In this document: positions 13,642-25,234 of the stretch, piece by piece
Layout: every line of letters starts with the position of its first letter
Numbering within the stretch: position 1 is the first letter of the stretch
Source of the DNA: Paramecium sonneborni
Taxonomy: Eukaryota > Ciliophora > Oligohymenophorea > Peniculida > Parameciidae
Assembly: GCA_905182985.1 (NCBI GenBank)
Contig: CAJJDN010000016.1
Coordinates: 284,577-348,576 of the forward strand
DNA: 64,000 nucleotides
Reading direction: 5' to 3'
The notes under the pieces: model-generated
Told to the model about the DNA's origin: nothing
The model's input: the letters and a program-made list of their open reading frames with translations, nothing else
The model's database searches: none
Program-made: the position numbers and the translations under genes

Positions 13642-14643
13642 TCATTAAAATTTACATCTATAATTATATTTTTCATCAATTTAATTATCAAAATTCCTAT
13701 TAAAAATTTAGGAGTTTAGCAATAAGTTTTTTGATAATTCATATTTATAAATTTATTCATAATTAGTTTAATTAGCTCTTTAATAGAAAGTAGAAGATCT
13801 TTTACAAACACTCTAATTTAATTTTTATTACTTTTGAGTTTAAGTATAATTATTTTCAGTTAATTAAACTGATTAAAGTAAACTTTTAGTTCTATATTTA
13901 CCACTTGATATAAGATTAGAAATAACTTTCTTTTTTTCAAAAGTAGAATTCCATAAAATCTTTTCCTCTATTTCAAAAGTTGTTAAAACTCCTAAAGGAC
14001 ATTTAGGATTCAAACATTTAATCTCTCCACCTAATGTTTAACCAATTCGTATTACTACATTTTAATTACAGCATTTTGAAGTAGGACAATAATCAGTATC
14101 AGAAAAATAAATGTAAAATAGTTTTGAAATAGGATGTTGACAAATCAATATATTTTGCATTTCAAATTATAGTTCTGAAAAAAGTTCACACATTATTTTG
14201 TATATAACTAAATTTCGTTTGTCAGATGGATGAAGGGATTTAATTTCTTTTTCAAACTTAACTAAAAATCATGAGTTAATTACTTTCTTTTAAAAGCTGA
14301 CGGTAGGAAACTTATTTATATTCACTAAATATTACTTTTTTAAAATATTATCAATGGATAAATATTGCTTTCAAATTTATTTTCATTTTCATTCTCATTT
14401 TTTCTATTTTATTCACTTATTGTCTATATTTCTATTTTTTCTCTTTGTTCACTTTTTGGACTAGTTTTAAATGGGAGATTGTCTAATTTTATTTTGTGAA
14501 ATTTCTAATTTGTTCTAGTAGATTGTCTTGCGGTTGATCCTTTAGTTATATTTCCTATTTATCTATATCTTTATATAATATTATTTATCATACCTTCTAC
14601 TTTAACAGGAATGAATAGAAAATGTAGAAATTACATCAAGCAT
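13642..14643 (-). CDS. Cys-containing protein of unknown function
   Basis: A 307-residue protein using introns 14563-14593 (31 nt), 14311-14335 (25 nt) and 14262-14283 (22 nt). The N-terminus is Ser/Arg/Asn rich (MLDVISTFSIHSCQSRRQIG). A folded core from about residue 120 includes LKEIKSLHPSDKRNLVIY, ICQHPISKLFYIYFSDTDYC and CCNQNVVIRIGQTLGGEIKC, with CLNPKCP after it, so it may bind a metal. The C-terminus is polar. It converges on the preceding gene with only 17 bp between stop codons. No family is recognised. It is coding rather than chance because three in-phase introns connect well-composed exons. Confidence 0.65.
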
Positions 14644-15064
14644 ATTTAACATTTATAAAATACTAATAGTTAATAATAATTATAAAATTTATTTAATATT
14701 ATTTAATATAAGAAAGAAAAGAAAAAAACTTTAACGATTGTTTCTGTTCAAAATTAATATTATTATACAAATATAATAATAGTAAAATTTAAATCATTAT
14801 TCGATTATTTAGATTTCATTTAAATTAATAGAATATATATTACATTTCTAAACAAAAAAAATTCATATATTAAATTTTAAAGCTAGATTATGGAAAAAAT
14901 ATAATCCTATATTTGATTGATTTGTATTAAGTTTTAATGATATTCATTTATTCAAAATATATTAATCTTACAATTTATTTTAAGAAAATACTGGTTTTTT
15001 TAAAATTACTATTAGATGAAGCTAGTCGATTTTGTTATAATATTTATATAACTTAATTTTATAA
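14644..15064. other. Intergenic, nothing recognised
   Basis: A 421-bp spacer between divergent genes, very A+T rich. No feature could be assigned. Confidence 0.5.
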
Positions 15065-15766
15065 ATGGACCTATATTATACTAAAGAGAGATCTAATTGG
15101 AATTAGTGTGAGTTGTCAGCGATCGATACCGATTCTAGTGATAAAGAGGATAACACTTTTGAAATAGAGTAAAATAATTGTTTAAAAAAATTAAGTGTCA
15201 AGCCATAAAAAAAACACTTCATAACAATACAAGAAAAAAAGCAATATATAGAAGAGTATACAAAAAAGAAAAAAACTGAATTATGCAAGAATTTTGTAAT
15301 GACTGGGAAATGCAAATTTGGGGATGAAGTATTCTTTTATTAAATTTAAAGTGCTCATTTGCACATGGAAATATTGAATTATAACCAAAAACACACTTGC
15401 ATTCTAAATATAAAACTAAACCCTGCAAGAGATTTTTCTAATAAGGCTATTGTCCTTATGGTATTAGATGTTAATATATTCATGGCGAATTAATAAATAA
15501 TACTGATTTTGATGGATTTTTATAAAATTCTTATAAAGAACTTGGTCTTAAAGCTCCAATTTCATCAAGTATTAATTTAAAAATTATTTATAGAATTTTT
15601 AAAAACTGAACAAAGAAATGATATTCAAAGATTTATCATAACAATGAATAATAAAAACATTGATCAAGAATTATTCATCTATAATAAATCTAGATTATCA
15701 TTTTTTAAATAAATTACAGATCCTTAATTTAATTTCTTGTCAGATGATTCTCAAAAAAAGGTTTGA
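15065..15766 (+). CDS. Tandem CCCH zinc-finger RNA-binding protein (TIS11/tristetraprolin type)
   Basis: A 217-residue protein with introns 15329-15351 (23 nt, inside finger 1) and 15569-15593 (25 nt). Two CCCH fingers with C-x8-C-x5-C-x3-H spacing sit at about residues 75-95 and 113-133. Each is preceded by the lead-in typical of the family (KTELCKNF and KTKPCKRF). Splicing the first intron creates KFGDECSFAH, completing finger 1; unspliced, the finger is broken. TIS11-type proteins bind AU-rich mRNA elements and steer mRNA decay or translation; this exact role is inferred from the fingers. The acidic N-terminus and short C-terminal tail are unremarkable. Confidence 0.9.
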
Positions 15767-15824
15767 AATCTAAAGCAAGAAATTGTGATTATTGATTTAT
15801 ATTTATATTTAATTAAAATATTTA

Positions 15825-16704
15825 ATGTCAGAATATGCTCTATTTATAACTGAAAATAAACTTAAATTACCTACTTTATAAAAAATAAATCCTGATTAAG
15901 CTAAAAATATGTAAGAACTTTGTAAAGAAATGGAAGATTTAATAGATTAAACAAACTCAAATGTCAATCAAATGTTATAATCTTAATAAAACAATATTCT
16001 AAATACTTTTAAATAAGTTTTAGAAACGATGAAAAAAGATATAGATCGTATTAATTAAAATTTTCTTTAATACATTGCATTTCATGAAAAAGAATAATAA
16101 GTAAATCAATCATAATTAAAAGCTTGAAAGGATCTTAATTCTCAAAATAAAACTGTGTTTTTTAGATAAGAATGTCATAGTTTAAATGAACAATGTAAAT
16201 TATTGTAACAAAAAGTCAAAAAATTTGCATAAGAAAATTAATTTTTAGAAAATGTAATTTAATATATAATAGAATAAGGAATTAATGTTCACGAAAGAAG
16301 CATTATTAATACAAGTATAGAAAAATGAAAAACTCAAACAAACTCTATAAAGATTCAAAGAACAGCTTAATGAATATTAAGTTTTAAGAAACTAAAATAT
16401 TAAATTATTGCCAACAGAACCAAAAAGTGGGTCAGACTTTTAATATTAAAAATTAACTAGTGTAAAAAGGGGTAAATTTGATTCTTCCCGTAAAAAGGAT
16501 ACATCATTTAACTCTATAGCTAATTCAGACACTAAATCAAAATTTATTTTATCATAATAAACAAGAGCATAAAGTTTATAAAAAAGTATTTTAACAAAAA
16601 AATCTGCAGTTTTTGATACAAGTATTTTAGAAAAACAATAAGACCAAATATTTGAATACTCCAGATATCAATCTTTAAAATAAGAAATTGAAAATATTTA
16701 ATGA
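15825..16704 (+). CDS. Coiled-coil protein of unknown function
   Basis: A 274-residue, mostly helical protein using introns 16101-16130 (30 nt) and 16254-16278 (25 nt). The first intron is a multiple of three and contains an in-frame TGA, so it stops translation if retained. Coiled-coil heptads run through residues 20-185 (QECHSLNEQCKLLQQKVKKF, FKEQLNEYQVLRN). The C-terminal 85 residues are Ser/Lys rich (SSRKKDTSFNSIANS). It lies 58 bp after the CCCH gene on the same strand. No named family is recognised; a structural role is the default guess. Confidence 0.7.
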
Positions 16705-16742
16705 TATCATTAGTATATTTTATTTTTTCCTTTTCTTAAAAT

Positions 16743-18848
16743 TCAAAATAATCTTTTTTTCTACTCTTCTACATGAAATTGAATTAATCTTTCTGTAATT
16801 TCTTAATTAGTAAATTTTTTTTATGAAAAATATTAATTTTCTTCAAAATCATTTTTTTCTAATTTAGAAACCTCTTTTAAAAAATTTTATAAATCCTTAT
16901 AAATAGTGAATTATATTTTTGTTTAATAAAGTTGTGAAATATACGAAGGATTCAAAACATCATTTTCTATAAGTACTTATTTATAGAAAACTTTATTAAA
17001 AGGACCTAATTGACTTATAAAGTATTAAGCCATTAGATATCCTAAAGTATTAAATTATTATTATTTTTAATTATCTTGCTAATTTATTTATTGATATCCA
17101 TTATTTTATAATCCAACTGATATTGAAGTAAGAGACTACAAATTTTTATTATTAGGATTTATTAATGAAGAAAGAATTTGATTTAAATTCTTTATCATTT
17201 CAAAGTAATTCTTGTTATTCCAATTTCTTTTTTTATCATCAATAGATACTGGTTAGATATTTTATATTAAATCAATCATATCACTTGTGATACTTAAATT
17301 AGGATGACTTAAAGTTATTTATATAGAATCATTACACTTTTTAGATTGCTTTATTGAGAGAGAAAAATGTTTTTTCATTGGATGCATTGAATATTATAAA
17401 CTTTCATCAGAATGTATTATTGATAGTAAAATTTTGATAAATTCCATTAAATTCATTATTATAGATATTAACTTATTTTTATCTGTTTTAATTGTTTCTT
17501 TTTTGATTGATAAATTTGTAATGTCAATCTTTCTTTATTTATATTTAATAAGTAAATTATCTGAAAGAGTTCTAAAAAATGTTTCTATCTAAATTTCTTA
17601 AAATTCATATTTAATTTATCTATGTGATATTTTAAATAGATTCAATAAATTATTATTAAGATTATATAAATAATAACTTAATTGTATTTATTTTTAAAGA
17701 TTTTATTAAAATGTATTAAATTATTCTTATTTAAGTAAAGATAGTATATGTACTTAATTATGAATCTATTATGTGAGTTACATTTATTAAGTAATTAATA
17801 ATAAACTAACTTTTGAATTATACTAAAATTAATTAAAATTAATACATATTATTAATTATCTCTTAATTCTATCTAATTAAGAAACTAATCATATTTTCCT
17901 TCTTTAATTTCTTCAAATAGCAGAATAACTAAAGGTTCCAATGCTTTAAAATAAACTAATGTAATTCTAAATCTCCATTATTTTGAGTTTTCTTCATTTT
18001 CTAAAACTCCAAAATATCTTTAAACAGAATGATCTTGACTTTTTGATTTTAGGATTTAAATTATTTCATGTTCAATTTTCATATTTTCAAATTCATAAAT
18101 AGTTATTTTTCTTAAAAAATCTCTCAAAGCTTCATTATTTTTAAGATTAAATTTTTCTTTTAGATTTTTATTAATTTTTTCAATTTATACTTAAGCAGCT
18201 AATTTATTATATTTAAGAACAACTACCCATGATGGAAGAAGATCCTCTATCATATTTTCATATTATTCTCTTGAAAGTCCTGAAAGGAAATTCTTCCTAC
18301 TAATTATTTCATATTGATAACGTAGCATAATTAAAATTAAAGTAATAAGACAATGAGAAATTATCGCAGATACATCATAATTACTTAAATTATATATACT
18401 TACTGCTTGAGTACAACAGAAAATAAACGATTGGATTAAAAACTAACTTCCCTATAAATAAATTACTAAACTTTATAGATATCTTACATAATTTAAGAGA
18501 GGACGAATGTTAACCATAATACCATAGGTAATCATTAAATCCAAGTAATCTCAAACTTTCACAAATTGTGGCCATGATAATCATATTCATAGTTATTAAA
18601 ATTTCTTTATATTTCCAATATTTCTTCATGAAAAAAAATAATGCCAGTTCTAATGTTATTCCAACACCAGCAAATATTTAAGGTAACAAAACCTGTTACA
18701 AATTATATTTTATAATTATTAATCCTAGATATATACATAATATTCCATATGTATATTCACGTCGATATTTAACTCCACTTAATAGAGATTCTCTATATTT
18801 CTGCTCTATCTCTTGAGATGCAAATTATAAGCTATATTTTTTTATCAT
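16743..18848 (-). CDS. Polytopic receptor with degenerate histidine-kinase domain
   Basis: A 686-residue protein using introns 18466-18487 (22 nt) and 17823-17845 (23 nt). The second joins what otherwise looks like two genes. The N-terminal 200 residues are membrane-embedded (YGILCIYLGLIII, GVGITLELALFFFMKKYW, ITLILIMLRYQYEI). A PAS-like segment follows (MIEDLLPSWVVVLKYNKLAA). The C-terminal 250 residues keep the order of a kinase ATPase domain but not its residues: TDKNKLISIIMNLMEF stands where the Asn-box should be, ITLSHPNLSITSDMIDLIQN where the G1 box should be, and TLGYLMAQYFISQLGP where the G2 box should be. It is probably a catalytically dead sensor. It looks paralogous to the gene at 4325-6053. 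Confidence 0.75.
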
Positions 18849-19345
18849 TATTATTCAATTAATTTTATATTTTTAAAATCAATTAAACTTTTTTTTTCAG
18901 TTTTTATATTTTGATACTATAAATATATTTTAAATAGTAAATAATAGAATATTAATTACATCATATATCAAAAAATGAGCATACTATTAATTAGATTTAA
19001 TGAGAATTTTAATCCTTTAAGTCTAAGAATTCTTTATGAAATTCTTAAACAAAAATTTGAATTTCATACCAATATTATTTGAAAAACATTATTTCAAATT
19101 AAGCAAAAGTTTTGTTTTTTTTATTCATAAAATCAATGATTTATAAATTTAATTATTAAGAATAGAATTTAATTATTTTTATAAAAAAAGATGAACAAAA
19201 AAGTATAAAAGAATTTTCATATCCTTAAATTAATTTATAGAATTTTAATTTTAAAAGTATTCTAAAATTAAAGCATTGTAGTAAATAATTAATTATTAGA
19301 TTCCCAGATTCTTTTACTAATATTAATTTGAATCTTTTTTCTCAT
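18849..19345. other. Intergenic, nothing recognised
   Basis: A 497-bp A+T-rich spacer. A short imperfect palindrome sits around 19028-19050 (AAGAATTCTTTATGAAATTC). Its meaning is unknown and it may be chance in such biased DNA. Confidence 0.4.
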
Positions 19346-19687
19346 ATGAATAACATCATTAGAACTTATGAGACTTAAATAATTAATTATATGATTAATT
19401 CACCACCTACAAAATTATAGGCAAAGGATTCAGTTCTTTATTAATAAAAGAATAAAAACAGATACTACGATAATTTGGAAATTAATGTAGCTAAATATAA
19501 TCATCAAAATAATTTATAGCTTACAGATTTTAAAGATCCAAAAGAGAATGAAATTTTGAAATTTTATCAATAGAATTATTCACTAAAAACAAACTATTAA
19601 ATATTAAATTAAATTTTGTAACTAAGGATGTTTCTGTCAGAAATGATAATATTATCAATATTAAAATATCATCAAGCTATACATTGA
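19346..19687 (+). CDS. Small hypothetical protein
   Basis: An ORF of 113 residues from ATG 19346 to TGA 19685-19687, no intron needed. It begins MNNIIRTYETQIINYMINSP and continues hydrophilic (YYDNLEINVAKYNHQNNLQL, LTDFKDPKENEILKFY). The final 30 residues look less protein-like, so the true 3' end may involve an unrecognised intron. No family is recognised. Chance ORFs of this size do occur when only TGA stops, so confidence is limited. Confidence 0.4.
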
Positions 19688-20354
19688 TAAAAAATATATT
19701 ATATTTTTATATAGCTTAATAAAGTATTTTTATTTAAGATTTTAGAATATTCTACTAAATAATTATTAATTAAAAATAGCATAAGCATTCATATATATTT
19801 AAAAACATAATGGATGGTTCCAGTATATTTATTCCTAAAATTTATAAATAATAGTAAAACTGTAACATAATACAATACATATTAATAGGAGATTAAAATT
19901 TGTCTAAAATAAATAAATGCAATAAATAAAAAAAAAGAAAATACTATATGCAAAATAATTTTTATTCGAAAATTATTGGATTTATAGCAATATAGCCCAA
20001 GTTTATAGATTAAACATATATGATTCCTAATTTTATAATATTTAAATGGAAATAATTAAGAATTGTTAGAAATTTTTGTATTAAAATGTAAATAAATGAT
20101 TTAAAAATTTAAGTAATAAGAAATAGCCAATTTAAATCGTTTTATTATAATAAATTTGTATCTATTTTTAAGTGATTGTTCGAATTTTTGATAAGTTTAC
20201 AATAAAAACAATAATCAATATGTTATATTCTTTAGGATTCAAATAAAAATAAAATTAGAAAATAAATTTATGATGAATTTATGATGAATTTATTTTATCA
20301 TAAATACTATTTATATATAAAAAGACCAAAAATAAAATTTTGATAAATAGAAAT
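19688..20354. other. Intergenic, nothing recognised
   Basis: A 667-bp A+T-rich stretch between convergent genes, with no convincing ORF. A local duplicated 11-mer (TTTATGATGAA, about 20268-20288) is the only repeat noted. Confidence 0.45.
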
Positions 20355-21074
20355 TCATTTTTTAACTGAGTTTTTATTATCATAGTATTTTTTATTTTTA
20401 GGCAAACTACCTAATAATTATGAAACTATGTCTTCTTAATTAGACTTAACAGGAGTTTATAATTAATTAAGTTTTGCAATAGATTGGAATTCAAATTGTG
20501 TATTACTATCTATTCTTCTAAGTTTTAACAATTGATCAGATTTCTTATTTATTATAGTATTGACACTATTACTATAATAAATAATATTGATTTCATACGT
20601 TAATTTAATTAATTTAGTACTATCTAACTTATCAGTAGTAGATTATGATTAATGTTCAGGAACATAAAAATTGTTACCATTTAATTTAACAGTTTTTTAA
20701 TAGATGTCTTATATGCCTGTAGATGCAGATTTTAACTATGATCTTTAATGTGTTTTTATAGTTTCAATTAAGTTATTTTCTGAAGCATAATAATTCTTTA
20801 AGGAATTGATTTAATTGAAATTTTATTCTAAATTAAGTTCATAACGTTCTGTAATAGAGGTGGTTCCTTTTCTAAATGATTAAATTTCTTGTGGCTTAGG
20901 TTTATAATCACTTGATCTAAAATTTTATTGTTTCACTAAAAGTCTTTAATCAGATTTGACATTTGATTTTTAAAGAACTTTTTCAATAATTCTAGATGCT
21001 ATTTGAGCCGCTTCCATTTCTATATTAAATTCAGAGTATTTATCATCTGAAGTTAAACAACTATTTATTTACAT
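20355..21074 (-). CDS. Hypothetical polar protein
   Basis: An uninterrupted 240-codon frame giving 239 residues: MQINSCLTSDDKYSEFNIEM, then EAAQIASRIIEKVL and a long Ser/Gln/Lys-rich remainder (QLLKLRRIDSNTQFEFQSIA). A second Met about 20 residues in (MEAAQIAS) could be the real start. An alternative 26-nt intron beginning at the GTAAAT just after the first ATG is possible, but no upstream exon with an ATG was found. There are no membrane segments and no family match. Its likely reality rests on frame length and protein-like composition. Confidence 0.6.
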
Positions 21075-21604
21075 AAATCTAATGAAAGTCTTATTCAATA
21101 TAAAACTTTAATTTTATTATAATCTATATTAGAATTATAAAAACTAAGGGTATCAAAAATATTTAATTTTATTTAATTTTTTAACTTTTCTGATAAATTT
21201 ATTAATATATATTATTATATCATCATTCTAATTTGAATTTAAAATTTTTTATTTAAGCTTTTTGTCAATAAACCCAGAAAATTAATTCCTTATAAATTAT
21301 TTGATATTTCAATATCTTAATTCTTATGTAATATTTAAATTATTTTATTTTTACTTTATAAATTCCTTAAAAATTTATCTTAAACTTATTATTTAATCTT
21401 AAAACAAAATGTATTTAATGAAAATAAAAATTGGGAATTTAAAATTTTATAAAACTTTAATTTAAAGATAAAACAGTTATTTTGTCTATTTATTTTATTA
21501 ATATGAATTCTTATTTTAAGAAATTCATAAGTAGAGAGAGTAAAATATATATTAAGATTTTGAATTAAATTATCATTTAATCTAATTTAGATATTATATT
21601 TATA
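21075..21604. other. Intergenic, nothing recognised
   Basis: A 530-bp A+T-rich spacer between the start of one minus-strand gene and the stop of the next. Nothing recognised. Confidence 0.5.
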
Positions 21605-22566
21605 TCATTCTTATTATTCTTAATCATCTTCTTTTTTTTATGGATCTGAATCTTATTTAGGTTCAGTATCTAAATTTTGAATAATAGCAGCATCTTTTTC
21701 TGGAGTAGGTAACCATCTTGGAATATCAGCACTTTTATTTGTCTTTAAATTATTAGAATTTTCTTCTTCTTCTTTAATCATCTAATTAAATTCATCATGA
21801 GGTAAATTTTTTGCTTTTTCCAATTTTACTGCTAATTTCTTTTATACTTCTTATGATCTCATTAATTTCTACATCATATAAGATTCTTCCATTTCCATCT
21901 TTTCTTAAAATGCCTTATTTTGTTCACAAGCTTTTTTATTTTCTACTTTTGCTCTATTTTATTATTATTTATAAATACTTTTCATTTTCTTTTTATATAT
22001 GAGATAATTTTTCATTCCAATAAAGAGATATATTAGATTTAGATTTCATCATAATTTCTTTAATGTGTTCTCTTTTTTCTCTATTTTTAGCAACAAAATC
22101 TTATTTTTATTTACTTATCACTTCAGCATTTTTTAAAGATAACTCTCTAATGTATAATTTTACATTTTTACTTAATTTTCTTATATTCTTCTAATTTAAT
22201 TTATTCCATAGCTTTTTTAATCATTTCTAATTATTCTTCTTATTGTTTTTTTTAATCATAATTTTATTACTACTTATCCTTTAATTATGCTTCATCATTT
22301 TTTTGATTTAGTTTTTTCTAATATAAAGTGATAAATATAATTACTTATTCTATCTATTAATGATGATTCATTTTTAATTCAATCATAGATTAAGTTTTCT
22401 TTTTAGTTTCATCAATTCTCTTTGATAACTGTGCATCTCCTCTCTTTAATAATTTAAGACGATTCTTCATTAATTGAATGTCCTTCTCAGTCTCTTATCT
22501 TAATTTTCTAGTATGCCAAACAGTTTCTTCATTTTCTCTTTAAAATGACTAAGGAGAGGTTTTCAT
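21605..22566 (-). CDS. Coiled-coil protein, unnamed
   Basis: A 294-residue, almost entirely helical protein with introns 22318-22344 (27 nt), 22147-22171 (25 nt) and 21954-21978 (25 nt). The first is a multiple of three without a stop; splicing it removes a hydrophobic run that would break the coiled coil, so it is probably real. Sequence begins MKTSPQSFQRENEETVWHTR and is highly charged (LRQETEKDIQLMKNRLKLLK, KREHIKEIMMKSKSN). The C-terminus is acidic and Gln rich. It could be a cilium or cytoskeleton component, but no specific family is recognisable. Its ATG is 15 bp from the divergent kinase gene. Confidence 0.75.
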
Positions 22567-22581
22567 ATTTTTATTTATTTA
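22567..22581. promoter_or_regulatory. 15-bp divergent intergenic gap
   Basis: Only 15 bases separate the proposed start codons of the minus-strand coiled-coil gene (22566) and the plus-strand kinase-like gene (22582). If both starts are right, each gene's core promoter must lie inside the neighbour's coding sequence or the 5' UTRs are nearly absent. No motif can be assigned. Confidence 0.4.
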
Positions 22582-23970
22582 ATGAATTCAGATTTTATAT
22601 GTTTTAGAAAGCATTTATTCAAAGATTCTATATATCAAATAGACATACAAAATGAATAACTTAGATTAACTGATATTGTATAAAATAATCATACATAATT
22701 TAGACTTCTGGAAAACCTAAATATATAATTCAACTAGATTGGTCTGTTGAAATTAGTTGGAATATAACAAATTAAGAATAAGCTTTTGGATTGAAAGTAA
22801 ATTAAAAGTTTAAATGGTTTTATGCTAAATCTCAAACAATTTAAAATATGAAAAAGTAATTGTAAAAACATGTGACATCTACAGATTTTAATTTATTTTA
22901 TACATTAACAACTCATTAATCTAAAGGATAGAACTTAAATGAATATGAAGTGTTATATAAAACTGATAATACAGTTGATTTGGTAGCTAAATGCATATAG
23001 AAGGATTAATTAGATGATTAAAATATAATATTTGGGGAACTTAATATTCTAAAACTGTTAAATCATCCAAGTCTACCTGTTTTTGAGGAATTCTTTTTTA
23101 CATAAGGAACATACTATATCATAATGGAAAAAATATAAGGAGAAAAATTAAGTACAATTTTAAACACTTCTAAAATTTCATTAAATCTTCGTTTAATTTA
23201 ATCAATAATTTTAGAATGTTTATAGGTATTACAATATCTTGAATCAATTCAAGTATTGCATAGAGACATCTCTCCTGATAATATAATATATGATTAATAA
23301 AACAAAAAGAAGACTGTTAAATTAATAAATTTTAGTAACTCAGTAAAATTTGGCACTGGTCTTAAAATATGTGGCACTCCAGGTTATATAGCACCAGAGA
23401 TTTTATTAGAATAATAATACGGATATGAATGTGATATGTTTTCTTTAGGTTGCGTATTCTATAAATTGTATGATGATAAATAATAATATTAGATTAGTCA
23501 AGAAAGATTTATTTAATGGAAATACTTTAGCTGAAATATTATAGGAGAATAAAAAATGTATTTTAAATTTAAAAAATTTACAATTATTCCGAATTCCTAA
23601 TAGTGCTTAAGATTTATTGATACGAATGCTTGAAGCAAATCCTAAATAAAGAATATCAGTTTTTTAAGCTTTGAAACATCCATTTATTAATGATTCATTA
23701 AAATTGAGTATTTCAAATTAAAATAGTTAAAGAAATTTTAATCAAAATAGATCTGAAAGAAATATTATAAAAAAAGATTTATTGAGTTTTCATTCAGAAA
23801 AATAAAAATTTGTAGATGAACTTGAAGAAGATTATTTTTAAAATGAATTACCTCCTATGTGTGAGATTCCAGTAATGAATTCAGTAAAAGGAGGTTAAAG
23901 AATAAATTTTGATAGCATAGATGATAATGATACAAAATTTAGAAGTGTTATTTCAAAATCAACTGGTTGA
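22582..23970 (+). CDS. Ser/Thr protein kinase-like protein, DFG replaced (possible pseudokinase)
   Basis: A 445-residue protein with introns 22678-22703 (26 nt) and 23468-23492 (25 nt). Residues 1-100 look PH-like (FICFRKHLFKDSIYQI, then YIIQLDWSVEISW). The kinase domain spans about 110-375: VDLVAKCIQKD (putative VAIK lysine), VLHRDISPDNIIYD (intact HRD loop), CGTPGYIAPEI and ECDMFSLGCVFYKL. The glycine loop is not recognisable, and the metal-binding DFG reads NFS (LINFSNS), losing both Asp and Gly. Such changes usually abolish normal catalysis, so it may act as a scaffold. Splicing the second intron restores KKDLFNGNTLAEIL, a typical ciliate kinase stretch. Substrates are unknown. Confidence 0.82.
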
Positions 23971-24146
23971 TTATTTATTAATATATGTATTTTATAATAC
24001 TCATATTATTGCTATTTTTGATTTTGTATTACTTATTAACTTGTAGATGTTAATTAGATTATGTTACCAATAATTTCAATAATACAATCATAAATAGATG
24101 TAATATAATAAAGAGAGTAAGTTTATGAATTTAATGAATTTAGAAA

Positions 24147-25206
24147 ATGTTTTATTATACTCCATATTTATTTGCAGGATTATTATAGGCATTTATTGCT
24201 TCAAAAGTATAAGATGTAGATCCTAAATTAAAATTTGTGAGAGAATATATAGATTTTGGATAAGAATTTGGATGTTTTGCATTAGATTGGGGAAGTTATG
24301 AAGGTAAAATAAGTGAAAAAGAAGCAACAAATACAGCAGGTAAGCCATTAGTAGTTGTTTTAAGTGGTTTGACTGCATCAAGAGTTGAGCCATATATCAA
24401 AAATTTTTTCTCAAAATTTTGTTAAAATTAATCTGATTGGAGAATTGTATTATATAATGATAGACTATTTAATAATAGAATCTATTAGGATCCATAAAGA
24501 TAGATTCTCCCATAAATAGGAAATTTTCATCATGTAGAGGATTTTAGAAGAGTTTTGTAATACATTGCAAAATAACATAATAAAAGCATAATATATGCTA
24601 TAGGACATAGTTTTGGTTCCAACACTCTTCTAAAATATTTAGGAATGTGTGGAAGTAATGGAACTGATCCATTAATTAAAGTTGCTGTAAGTGTAGGAAA
24701 TCCTTATGATTTTTAATTGGGTATGAGATACTTAGAAGATAGTTTATCTGATTCATATATAAGAAAGCATAGATAAAGAATAGCATAGGAGTAATAATAT
24801 TAATTTATTAGAAAGAAAGATTGATTAATATTTACCTATACCTAAACATATAGATTTAGACATGAATAAAGTATAATAAGCTAAGACATCTTTAGAATTT
24901 GATACCTATTTTACTAAACCAATATTTGGTGCACCTTCTGTTGATTTCCATTATTTATCAATCCAATGTGCTAATTATATGGAATTCATTAAAATCCCTG
25001 TATTTTTATTAGGTTCTTTTGATGATCCAGTAATTAATAATAAAGCTGTCTACCCAAGAGATGCTATATTAAAAAATCCTAATCTAATTTCTTTAATGAC
25101 ATAAGTCGGAGGACATATATCTTGGTTTGAAGGAGTACTGCATCCAAAAAGATGGTACTATAAACCTGTTTTATAATATTTGAATGCGATTCATTAATTG
25201 CTTTGA
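24147..25206 (+). CDS. Alpha/beta hydrolase of the EMB8/YheT/ABHD1-3 family
   Basis: A 344-residue protein with one 25-nt intron (24791-24815; a nearby AG gives an alternative acceptor, but only this one keeps frame). The oxyanion-region motif is PLVVVLSGLTASRVEPYIKN. The nucleophile elbow is YAIGHSFGSNTLLKYLG (G-H-S-F-G, Ser nucleophile), followed by SVGNPYDF. The late acid and base are likely GSFDDPVI (Asp) and GGHISWFEG (His), the order known in this family. A hydrophobic N-terminus (YLFAGLLQAFIA) may anchor it to membrane. The family includes lipases and esterases acting on lipid substrates; the actual substrate here is unknown. Confidence 0.88.
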
Positions 25207-25234
25207 CATTTATATATATTTTATCAAAATTTAA

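Noticed and set aside
16101..16130. TGA recoded as an amino acid in the coiled-coil gene
   Set aside because: The TGA lies in a 30-nt GT..AG segment that fits the local intron size, and removing it keeps the same frame.
16743..17783. A separate 346-residue gene starting at Met 17783
   Set aside because: A 23-nt intron (17823-17845) joins it in frame to the upstream membrane half, giving one receptor with the same layout as the gene at 4325-6053.
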